Assembly: GCF_030269925.1 (NCBI RefSeq)
Contig: NC_085117.1
Span: forward strand, 14,694,731-14,758,730
Length of the DNA stretch: 64,000 bases
Origin: Bombyx mori
Lineage: Eukaryota > Arthropoda > Insecta > Lepidoptera > Bombycidae
Reading direction: 5' to 3'
Shown here: positions 42,501 through 53,800 of the stretch, piece after piece
Layout of the letters: each line of letters opens with the position of its first letter
Position numbering within the stretch: position 1 is the first letter of the stretch
Notes under the pieces: generated by a model
The model's database searches: none
Seen by the model: only the letters and a program-made list of their open reading frames with translations
What the model was told of the DNA's origin: nothing
Made by a program: the position numbers and the translations under genes

Positions 42501-43289
42501 TTTTCTGATTTACCAATAATTGTCCAAAAGTCACATTGCCGCCTTTGATAATAGTCGACTCACATCAAGAAAATTAAACTTTTCTTTGTTTGTTTGTTTT
42601 TTTTGTCATTTAGAAGGCACACTCGCTTGTGAAAATGGTAGTAATGACCAATTTAATTTTTTCTTATATTATAGTTATAAAAACTTAACAGTTACTTACT
42701 TATATTGCAATTTTGGAGTCTTTTGAGATTATTAAAAAATTTGGTTAATGAACACAAACAAAAGAACTTTATGGAAGGGTTGGGACAAAATTAACAGATC
42801 ATGATCTCATATATTGGGACAGAGACAGTGCATAATTAGTTGACTAATAATTTCTAAGCAAGTATGACATATTATAATGTTCCACATCAACGTTTTTACA
42901 AAGGTGGAATCTCTATTAACAAGAATATACTATCTAAATATACGTATTTCATCTGGGCATGATGAATTCTGAATTAAACAGACAAGACATGTTACCTCCG
43001 TAACTGGAGCCACGCATAAACAGCTTATATGCTAGTAGTTATTAATTTTTTTCATATTTTTCATTATACCATTATTATTATTTTTATAATAATAATTAAT
43101 GATGTGGCGGCATAGTCTAATATAACTATGAAACATTTGTTTATACTTTAATACCTACAAAGTATTTCTTCGATTAAAGAATGGTACAGTTAAGCGTAGA
43201 ACATTCTGAAAATATGAAAACAAGATGACTCACCATTCCCCTGCGTGTATCAAAACTCCGTGATCGGCGTGAGCGGTATTTAAAGACAT
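39501..43289 (-). CDS. WBP2: WBP2-like WW-domain-binding adaptor (GRAM domain plus PPxY tail)
   Basis: Six exons read in frame on the minus strand: 43289-43234 (start ATG at 43289), 42044-41870, 41433-41274, 40679-40549, 40106-39878 and 39583-39501, 278 codons. The N-terminus (from MSLNTAHADHGVLIHAGE) and the next two exons form a GRAM-type domain with the WBP2 hallmarks KGIKEGRMYLTTHRMIY and the F-K-L-T-F-K-S-G-G-A-I-E stretch. The C-terminal exons are Pro/Gly/Tyr-rich, with PPPY in exons 4, 5 and 6 and PPGY twice in exon 5; such motifs bind WW domains of YAP/Nedd4-type proteins. The KAAEAAQSAYYDP segment matches the conserved end of the family. The last exon, with the stop, was not found. 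WBP2 acts as a transcription co-regulator in Hippo and hormone pathways in mammals. Confidence 0.9.
40845..41035 (-). repeat. LINE 3'-end fragment, minus strand, in a WBP2 intron
   Basis: Reverse complement of the tail at 2140-2250 (TTGCCCATGTAGGCAGACGA, and later ATGCCAGGGGCAGAGCC), in two pieces separated by about 45 unrelated bases. Confidence 0.6.
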
Positions 43290-43468
43290 AATGCAATTAT
43301 TGTGCTGATTATATATAACATTTAACCACTAAGGTTCAAAAAACTTAATTTGAATCGAATCCTGTGTCGAGTGTCTTTATTACGTTATTTACGATCGTAA
43401 TCAATCGTAATCACCAAATTGTATTAAGCATACATTAAGTGTATAATCTATGTTCAGAGGGACTCTGT

Positions 43469-44617
43469 TAGACATGCGTAGTTCCGGACCTAAATAGTTC
43501 CTGGAACTATGTCCTCATATGGAACTATATCATTCAATCCGAGTTGTCAAAATTAACATGTTCAGACAGTTCCATTTCCATTCCAAGTGTACTGTTATGC
43601 AGGAACTACGAACGCGTTGAACATGACGGACATGCGGACATGATTAGAGCATAGGTACCGCGCGGCGCGGAGGCGTGGCGCGGCGAGTCCACCCGAACGA
43701 GTCTCGAACCGACACGAGTCCACGTAAAGAGATAAGGCGACATATGGCACGAATACGAGGGAGTGAGATGGAGCGAGTGCATGAAACTGCGTGTGGAGCT
43801 CTTTCATATTACATTTTTATTAATATTGAAGTTATGCTCTACGACCTACGTGTTACAGTCGATAGTTGAATAAATTAAAATGTTTTGCTATGGATTTTGA
43901 CCTTGACCATGCATCATTCCTACGAGCACTTAACCTTAAGTGTTTGTAGACCATTTTTTAGAAAATCATAATTCAAAATTAGAGAATTTTAAAACATTCA
44001 CCACTTTCGCTATTCGGTATCTCGGTTATGGGAAAAAGGTTGTAAGGCTACAACGAGCTCAATTTAAGTTGTATATCAGAATAACGTGGTATTTTAATTA
44101 ACAACTGATAGGTTATAGTTTCCGGTGCATCGTACAATACATTGAAAAATAATGAAAGTAGTAGAGTAGTTGAAATTATGACAAAGTAATTAGAGTACAT
44201 TAATAAATTATGCAACCAGCTGTAACAATGAACCTTAAACTAAAAACCTTACAAAATAATAATTACAATAATAATTACCATAAGCGGCAATCTATTTTTA
44301 TATAGTGCTTTTAAAAAATTGTATTTTTAATACCTTTTTTGAAAAATATTGTGTAATAAATAATAACTTAATACGTGATTCGCTACACTACAAACAGCTA
44401 CTAGACTTAACATGTCCGCGGCACTAAACAGCTTCAAACAGCTACTAGACTTAATATGTCCGCGGAACTAAACAGCTACAAACTACAAACAGCTACTAGC
44501 CTTAACATGTTCGTGGAACTAAACAGTTCCGCGAACATGTTTACTGGAACTAGTTCCGACACTCAAAAGAACGATGTCATGTTCAATCCAGTTCCGAACA
44601 TGATTAGCGCACGTCTA
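43469..44617. mobile_element. Non-autonomous element with 8-bp target duplication, hAT-like
   Basis: GACTCTGT stands at 43461-43468 and 44618-44625. The element starts TAGACATGCG and ends CGCACGTCTA, a 10-bp inverted repeat with one mismatch. Subterminal regions are rich in GGAAC/GTTCC words, and a triple repeat lies at 44391-44526. An 8-bp duplication and short ends point to the hAT group. A GC-rich stretch at 43650-43800 differs from the rest and may be captured sequence. No transposase ORF is present. Confidence 0.8.
44391..44526. repeat. Three tandem units inside the hAT-like element
   Basis: Units start at 44391, 44435 and 44486 with CAAACAGCTACTAG and contain CATGTCCGCGGAACTAAACA or close variants. 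Their place near the right end suggests subterminal transposase-binding repeats; that is an inference. Confidence 0.75.
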
Positions 44618-44739
44618 GACTCTGTTAAACTTTTTTTTTAAGAGATTTTTATGACCTGGTAACTGAGACCTTTAAGTCATGTTTTATTTTTATTTATATT
44701 ATTCATATTTTTATGAAAAATGATATTAAGGACTGAAAT

Positions 44740-44950
44740 GAAATGAAGATGATTAATTTGAGACACTAATCAATTGGGATGAAATTAAATGAAATGAATT
44801 GAGATGATATAGGATGAATTAAAATCTCAGTAAAATTATGGTCATTTACTAAGATTTTTTCAGTGGACTTTTTGGAGGATCCCGAGAAGTTACGTCCAGC
44901 GGCTTTGTTTCATTTTCCCATATTTGTGTACTTTCACAGATACTAAACAG
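44740..44950 (+). repeat. Dispersed repeat shared with 62222-62400
   Basis: It contains TCAGTGGACTTTTTGGAGGA and CAGCGGCTTTGTTTCATTTT next to a (GATGAAAT)-like stretch. The reverse complement of the same order is at 62222-62400, and the GATGAAAT-rich part recurs near 32680-32740. Confidence 0.55.
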
Positions 44951-45853
44951 TTAATAAACCACCGTTATTACCTACGAATAAATAATAATTAATAATTAAT
45001 AAAATAATTATTTTATTATATTTATTACTATATTTATTACTCGGAACAAATTTCAAAAAAAAAATGGCCCCACTTGAAACCAAAACGGCTTAAGAAACAA
45101 AAACCAATCACAAACGAGGTTGGAAATAGACATTGGTTTGAATTCAAAACGAAAACAGAGATTGGTTAATGTCTGCTATGACAGCAGCATGACAGCGTAG
45201 ACAATGTTATGTATTAAGTGGACCGGACAAAGTTATTAATAAAACAATTTAATTATATAACATTTGTTTTTTTTTTTGTAAAAAACTCTATGTCCCTCGT
45301 AATATAATTAATTTAGTAAGTTTTTGCCTAGAAGAAATTAAAAAAGAATCTTTTTTCCCAATGTAGGGAAGACGAATTCTGAGAAATTCAACCATTACAC
45401 ATTTTATAAAAAAAAAGAAATGGTCATTATTTGTCTGGTGACTGTTTTTTAGTAAGCGTAGAATATCTTCATTGTCAATTATTTTAGAAAAACACTGTGT
45501 AGATATTACTGACAGATTTTTCGTTATCATGTATTTTAATTATCTGTCTTATTTGTGTTTCTGTGCGTGTGCATATTTTATACAACACCACAGATGGGTA
45601 CGAGAGTACACCGAAATCTTTCAAATTAACCAGATTGTGGAAATACAAATTTTCATTAGCAGGTATAATAGCCGGCAAACTTCTTGAGCATTTGTTGACG
45701 TAGTGGGGGTAAGTTTGCGCATGGTACACTCACGTGCAAAAACATTATTTACTCTGCGTCATAATGCAATTAAATTATTAAAATCAACATATGTATTTAT
45801 TTATATATTTATTAGAACATCAACAAAAAATATAGGTTAATAATTGTAATAAT

Positions 45854-46543
45854 TTAATCTTGGGGTAAAATAGATATTCCTTCTATTAAGTCAAAACTAG
45901 AGCTGTTGCCAGGTCTTCGTTCAGTTGAAGCGAAGCTGGTATTTCTAATTTTTTTTTCGTTATCATAATCTTGACCATTATCATCATCACTGTTTTCATC
46001 ACCCGAGTCGCCATCATCGTGATAAGTCGACATAGGGCTCATCGGTGTAGGTTACGACTCGGTCGGTTCGATCTTCTTTTTTGTCTATAATTAATTATTT
46101 TTTGAAGATATTCGATTCATAGTAATCGAATGTTACTTTTTTCAATTACCAGCTTCCGATTATTTTCTGTTTTTTTTTCCATCTGAAGCCTAGCTCTTTC
46201 ATAATTCGTCGTAAACTTCATTCCGAGCCATTAAAATGTATATCTTCTTTAAAATTTTCGAAGCCTTTCTACGGTACGGAGTTTCGCTGCTTGTTATGTA
46301 GTTATTATGATTACATATTTTTATTACAGATTGAACGAAACTATCCATTCCGGTAACTTTCTTCTTCCCTGATCTTTTCTTACCCGGAGTCCCAAGCACG
46401 ATGAGCAAGCCAGAGCCTTTAGCTTCGTTAATAATGCACCTAACAGTACTCACTGATGTTTTTGTTGCTTCCGAAGTCTGTTTTACTTTTTCCATAATAT
46501 CATTCTTCCCCTGTTTTATAATGAAGCAATATACGTCGTACAC
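45854..46543 (-). pseudogene. Relic of an IS630/Tc1-like transposase
   Basis: The frame 46543-46199 holds an N-terminal segment (KVKQTSEATKTSVSTVRCII, then TPGKKRSGKKKVTGMDSF) resembling the helix-turn-helix part of insect DDE transposases with a TPGKKRP-type linker. After a stop, a second frame (46042-45854) is acidic (DDGDSGDENSDDDNG), like the tails of such proteins. The catalytic middle is missing, so it is dead. No terminal repeats were fixed. Family naming is from memory of the linker motif. Confidence 0.45.
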
Positions 46544-46559
46544 AAATTTTCTACCCTTT

Positions 46560-47199
46560 TGAATACTACACCAGTTTGTCGCGGCATAGTGTATTTTTTA
46601 TAAAAAATCAACAAACACTCAACAAATAGCAATGGCAACAAAGTCAACAAGCAATTATAACAAAATATAACTTAACGATTAATAACGATAGACTTTTCAC
46701 TGTACGCAAGCGTACTTTTGGGAGCAAGCGGAACGAAGGCGCGGTGCGGGACGCAAGGTTCGACTGATCTACCAATAACGCGCTCGATACGATTTCCCCT
46801 GCCGTCGCGCCTCACCCTCACCACCAAAGTGATCTAAAATTCGGTTCTGCGCAGTCAAGGTCATTTGCTCACGATGTTTGCCGGTTACTATAGCAATGAT
46901 AAGCATTCTGGACAGTTGATTTTCGCTTGCAGTTTTCGGCTTACAAAGCCGGCTATATAGCCTACAATTTGCTCCACTGTTTCTGGCAATTGAATGCTAG
47001 CGTCCAGCATGTTTGATAAAGTGAATAGAGCATACTCTGCTGGTTTTCACAGGCATCCAGTCATATTCTTGTCTTTCCAAGTTAACTGCAGCTATCCACT
47101 TTCTTGCCGAATTGCATCGGCAGGAAAACTAAAAGAAAACAAATTATGCAAAATCCATTATCGTTATAAAATTATCAAAATAAATATATCTATTTGATA
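46560..47199. other. No gene seen
   Basis: A GC-rich part at 46700-46860 (GCAAGCGGAACGAAGGCGCG) may belong to the end of the transposon relic. Otherwise nothing was recognised. Confidence 0.35.
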
Positions 47200-47353
47200 A
47201 TAAAAAGTCAAGTCAGTCAGTGGAAGTCAATCGTCAACATTTGTTGAGTACAAATATTTCATTAGAAAAATTGGTACCGGCCTGAGATTTGAACACCGGT
47301 GTATCGCTCAACACGTATGCACCGGACGTCTTGTCTTTTAGGCCACGACGACT
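47200..47353 (-). repeat. Bm1-type SINE head, minus strand
   Basis: Reverse complement of the tRNA-like head and adjacent body. The B box reads GTGTTCAAATCTC on the minus strand and is degenerate. It looks like a tRNA at first glance but matches the SINE at 38332, not a tRNA gene. Confidence 0.7.
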
Positions 47354-47819
47354 AATCATTTCACTCCATAATATTATTATCATTTTTCATAAAAATATCC
47401 CATATCATCTCATTTCATTTCATGCCATGTTTCATATTAATCACCTTTATTTCATTTTATTATATCACATTTCAAAAAAATATATATATAAAAGATTAGG
47501 CTGTATGGTATGATATCTTTGCCTTTCCATTTGGACAAAGAAAATTACTACTGCTTGAATCAAAAATAAACAAAACTTAGAAAACTGAAAATTAATTAAA
47601 GACCTTTACATACTTTATACTTAAACATAACTCATACATATCTCAATGTAGTCTTTGATTCTGCTTTTTGCTGGCTTATATCGTTGTATACTTTTAAGTA
47701 CATAGTTAAATTAATAGAAATAATAGACACTCCATAGTAGTCCATAGTTACGAAGACCAAATTCCTCTCATGTAAATAGTCATAGTCGTATATAAGCAAT
47801 TTCTTAAAACATTTGTAAG

Positions 47820-50800
47820 ATGGACAATTTAGGTACACCTTCAAGTGATATAAAACCCATAAATGAAAATACTGTTCATAAAATTTGTTCGGGACAGGTA
47901 AGAATAAACTTTTAACAACTGAAATTTGTACCACTTTGTTTTTCCTTACTCTATTAACTGGGGTCGCCAGAACATTTATTTTACCACGCCTTCCTCGTGT
48001 TTTGATCGATCGGACATGATATACAATCAATACATATAAAAATAACAAATCCAGTCATCTCAGTATTAACCCCTTTAATAAAAACAATTATTTACATGAT
48101 CTATGTGTGACTTGGTCTATCTTTATTTCCATACACGTCCATATTCTGAATATACATTAAATCTATTATTTTTCATTGCTTACAAAACGGTAACGCTAGT
48201 AGATTTAGTTTTTCAATTTTTCTTCCTCTTACGTATACATACCTGTCACTTACTCGATACTTTTGTTACTCAACCCAAAGGCCCCAAGTTCCATATGCTA
48301 ATAGTAATAGTATTGAAAATAATCATATTTTACTTAAACTTTGGTTTTCACGAATCATATACTATTAAATCTTCTATTATTTTCTATTTATTGTTTTTAA
48401 CATTTTGAACACTTTACTTACAGTTTTCTTGATGGAGTATTATTTACTTTATAGATATTAAAAAAATATATATATATTTATGGATCTTCGATTGTAATTG
48501 CAATTGAGATGTTTTCTAAAATTAACAACAAAACTACCCAGTCTGCAATTATCATAATAAATACAAGCTTTAATTTGGAATAGTATAATAAAGTACATTA
48601 TATACAAAACAACAATTTTATTATTCTCTGAAAACTAAATTCACCTGTAGATCTATTATGACTTGTATTAGTAATTACTTATGCTGTTAATGTATATTAT
48701 AACATCTCTATATCATCTATCATAAATATGTTCCAACATCTCTCAACATCAACAAATCTACTCTTCCTTAAAATCTACATTTACATATCGATGCTTGAAA
48801 GGCAAACGTGACTAAGCGACAATGCGTGAACTTTACAGTAGACTAATCTAAACTTGAAATACCTGAAAACAAAATTTATTTTAACGAATCCAGCTGTAGC
48901 AGAATCTAGCTAGTAGCTGTAGGATTGAAATGCTTTTAATAGACCTAGAAATATATATTTTTTGCGCATCGAATATGGTTATTGCCTATCATTTATGTAC
49001 AAAGTAGTTATTGTCGCTTAGTCACTTTTGCCTTTCAAGCGTCGATATCTATCTACACCATAATTACAAAAAGTTATTATTGTGTGTGAGTGTATGATAT
49101 AATTAGATGAGTATAATTATTTCCAATCTGATTATTGTTATGAAATAATCCTATAAACAATGACATTTATTTGAAACAGGTAGTTTTGAACTTGGCTGTA
49201 GCAGTTAAGGAATTAGTGGAAAATTCACTGGATGCAGGAGCTACCAAAATTGATATTAGATGCAAGAATTATGGTATGGATAGCATTGAAGTTTCAGACA
49301 ATGGTTCAGGAGTTAATGAAGATAATTTTGCAGCATTGAGTAAGCAAATATTACATGTACTTTATTTATTGTTATATTAAATTTATAAGCATTAATTTTG
49401 TGCATGGTCTTCTGTAATATCATATGTCAACAGAATGAAGATTATGATTTTGCATGTTAATTTTATTGTATAAACTTAGAAAGGGAAAGACAATGAATTG
49501 TATTGAAATGCTCTTTGTCACTTGATACAACATGCAGTGATTGTAATTAACCAAATTTTATTTGAAATAAACCCTTCGATCAACAATAGTAACTAGATAA
49601 AGGAACGTACAAAATTAAAGCAAAAACTGTCCGCGTGAATATACACCTATAGCTACATTCGTTTACTAACAAACGGAGAAAAAAGTTTTGAAACACTTTT
49701 ACTTTCAAACTAATAACAACTATGGCACCTAGTAATAAAGTCACAAATCTCCAAAACATTATCTAATACTTACGATCATTCGTCACATAAAACGAGCAAA
49801 GCAATAAATTACTCCTGTCACTTACCAATAAAAAGACATATTTTAAACAACTTTTAATGTTAAATCAATCTTAAGGTGCAATAAATAAAGTAACTTTTCC
49901 CTTAATTGCTCTGAGAACTAACATCGTTTTGCTTTATTTATTTTTGCTTCTTGAAATGCCGATTTCTATTTACTACAGGAGGTAAGGGAGTCGCGCTTAA
50001 CACTAAAATAATTTATTAATGAATTAAAGTAAAAGTTTAGTTGTTTACTTTTTGGTGACGCAGGTGAGCGTCACCTTAAACGTGAGCTGATGAGCTGAAA
50101 GGGAGCATATGAACTCTGCGGAGAATGAGCGGACACGAAAGGGGAGGTAGGAAAACGGGACTTACTTGGAGGCTGATGCTGGCACTATCACGGTCGTAGT
50201 GGTGTTCCTCTGCGATGGGTGGCACATACACCTTTTCACCGGTTCACACTCAACCTTTTACTTAGTATATAACGAAAGGCGCGCGCGCACAAATTTACTC
50301 AATATCGAACGAGCGTATCTCCGCGTGCCGTCATGTACCGCACTGTTATAAGAGGTGCGGGGTGTGTACGGGCGACGGCACCCGAGTTGAGCCGAACATT
50401 TACGAACGTCGCGCTGTCGCGCGAACACTTTTTATGTTTTGGAAATGTATGTTTGTTAGTATCTATACATTACTTATTATTTTATTAGCGTTACGTTTTT
50501 GTGTAATATATATTTTTAAGTTTTCGCGACCAGTGCACATAATAAAACAACGTTTAAACGGTTTCAAGCGTGGTATTTTTATTACAATGTTTCGGCCACA
50601 TTTCAGTAGCCGTGAGCACGGAGCACGTCATCTCTTGTTTCTCTGGCGACAATCGAGATCCATTCTGCACACGTGATTGCTAGGAAAGCTAAAATAAAAA
50701 TGGAAAGCTAAGTATCTAATGAGAGTCCAACAAACAGACACAAAAGCAGCATTAACCAATTTTAACCAACTAATTTTGAAGTGCTGCTAACAAATTTTAA

Positions 50801-53800
50801 AAAATTATTACAACACAAATCTACTCCATGCATTTACTGTTCTGTTAAGCAAAAGTTTGTCCATGTGTTGGCTGAGCCTTGGCCAACATTTGTAGCGGTG
50901 GTTAAAAATCGGTAATTTTGTTCAAAATTTAATATTATTTATAAGTTTAAAGCTTACAATATAGTTTATACTTCATGTACTTACCGAAAGTAAGATACTC
51001 CGGCCGTTAAATTGCTTTTTCGGGCCTTATTTTTGCAACTTTTGAATACACACTGCGGTATTGTGAGACGGGTTGACATTGGCTGTGTTTGAAGTGAACT
51101 AAACAAAATAAGAGCTCACATTTCAAGTGCGCTGTTATTTGACGAGACGGATTTTATGCACCGACCCGAAATCTAGTTACTATTGTTGATCGAAGAATAA
51201 ACCACAATCTCATACAATAAGCCCACGGAGTTTCTTGTGAGTGGGTCACGATTTCGATCTGGTGGTAGGTTCTACGAATAACTGCTTTTGCTAGGGCTGG
51301 TGCTATCAGATTATCTCATGTTGAGCCCGTGAGCTCACCTACCTGTAGTGGGTAGATGAGTACCCAGTAGGTGGCTACCCACGCGTAGCTGGATTAGCCC
51401 TTTAGGCTACCATCGAATATGTAGAAAAAAATAGAATTAGACAATTATCTTTCTCTTTATTTTCAGCCTTAAAATATCATACATCAAAATTGAGTGACTA
51501 CTCAGATTTGCTTGGAGTATCAAGTTTTGGTTTTAGAGGTGAAGCTCTTAGTTCACTTTGTGCTTTGGCAAATCTGACTGTAACTACCAGGCATAAAAAT
51601 TCCAATTATGGTAAGATTTTTTTGTCAAAAACCATTTATTATTATTAATATTATTATTATTATATGTAGAATTAGGATCATCTTTATGATTACATTGAAT
51701 ATTCTCATTCATGCTGTATATACAGACAAATAAAATAGAAATGTTTCTTGTCAGAGTTTCTCACCGGATCTGTTTAGTAGGTCGCGATTCCGATCCGAGT
51801 GGTAGATTCTGTGAAGCACTGCTCTTGCTAAGGCTAGTGTTAGCAAATTCTCTCAGGTTGAGCCCGTAAACTCACCTACCCGTCCACACAAACCTGGAGT
51901 AGCCCCCCCAAGGGACCTAGCCTACTACCAGCGATTACATGAGACCCGACACGTTTTGTGCGACGGCGGCTTTGCGTTGCCCGGTCGCCTGGGCCGGATG
52001 TGTAGTTAGCGACGGCCACTTTAAGACGGTTATCATAGGCACCGCTTTTTCAAAGAAGCGTTTAACGCGTTATTTAGTTACTTACGTATAGGTTTCGGTA
52101 ATTGAAGGTCGTCGTGAAGATCTACATTCCTCAAATACCATGGTGCTCAGTCGGCTATCCTGCAAAAAGGGGATTGGACGTCTTGTAGAGTGTCGCCTTG
52201 TTACGAAGGGACAATTTACTTCGCTTGCAAATTATGAGGTAGGGTCGACCGCACTGTTTTAAATCGAAGGCCGCGATCTGGAGTTTACTGTTAGTAGTAT
52301 TAGATAGCCGTATTATCGGCTAAGATATATATAAGAGGGCTTAGTGGATCCCCGGCGACCGGCCGGCGGCGGGGTGTCATTGAGTATATAATTCAAGGGC
52401 TCGAAAGGTTCAAGGTAGTTTGTTTTTTATGTTTTAACTAGCGGATCCGATAGACGTTGTCCTGCATACACAAAATGAATGAAATGAATGCATAGACAAA
52501 AATTCATTCAAGTCGATCCAGCCGTTTAGGAGGAGTTCAGTGACATACACACGCACAGTACAATTATATAGGAAAGTGACTGGGAACAAATCACGCTTGG
52601 TCATCCGGCCCCAATATAGGATTCCCTGTGTTATGGGTATCAGAAACTAATTAACTGTTTTTGCGTGTGTGTTGTGTGTGTGTGAGTGTGTGAGTGTGTG
52701 ACCACCTTTCTTTTTGGTAGGCAATTCCCTTACACTTAATATGGTGTTTGGGGTCGTATACAATAGCTAAGAAATCTTGGCATCGATTTTAATTAGTTTT
52801 TTTTAATGTAAAATCTGATATACCTATATTTTTTACTTGTTAACTATAATTTAATTGTATTATTACAGCAATTAAAATAGAATACGATCTTAAAGGTAAC
52901 ATTGTAAAGACAACACCATGTTCTAGGCAAATTGGAACAACCGTTACTTGTACAAATCTGTTTCATTCCTTGCCAGTGAGACAAAAGGAATTTCATAACA
53001 ATGTAAAAAGAGAATTCAACAAAATGACGCATTTACTATATGCATACTGTTTAATTTCAATAGGTGTTAAGTAAGTCAAAATATCCATTCAATATATTTT
53101 TTTATTTGCATAGTTAAGTGAACTAGCTTAAGGCCTATCGGTGTTAAAAGATTACCGGAGCCAATCGACATCACCACGTGAATACCACCGCACACAGAAG
53201 TCTCAGTATTATGGTTTAACAGCTATTCAGTTGAAACTTAGCACTCTGTCGCCGCACACCCCCTTACCACCAGCTATTACTTGCGTAATCATTTTGCGGG
53301 TTTATTTTTTTATATACACGAGTTTATTCTCTTGTCTTAGGAGTAGGTACCTATATGAAGTACAGTTGAAGGACAATAAAAATATGCGAGATCAAGGTTA
53401 AACTTTTATGATTGCAGAATTACGTGTACGAATCAGGCATCTTCCAATACAAAATCTGTAGTAGTTGAAACGCATGGCTCCTCGTATAAAGACAACATTG
53501 CCAGTATATTTGGTCTTAAACAACTACAGACAATAATCGAAATAAAACCCGAATACACTCAAAACATAAAAGATAATATTTTTAAAGGTCTATCTAGTGA
53601 AGTAGCTCATGATCAACAAAGTTTTGTCATCGAAGATGTGGACATTAACCTATCAGAAGATTCCAACGACAACGAGTCTGAAGCTATTGCAAAAGATGAA
53701 ATTAAATCACAAGGATATAAAAACATTGTTAAACCGTTTGAATTTATAGGTTTTGTATCTTCGTGTGAACATGGGCGTGGTAGATCTAGTACAGACAGAC

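Noticed and set aside
44391..44526. CRISPR-like array
   Set aside because: Three near-contiguous units of uneven length inside a transposon, with no unique spacers, in a eukaryotic genome.
47275..47345. tRNA gene candidate on the minus strand
   Set aside because: It is the head of a Bm1-type SINE with a degenerate B box.
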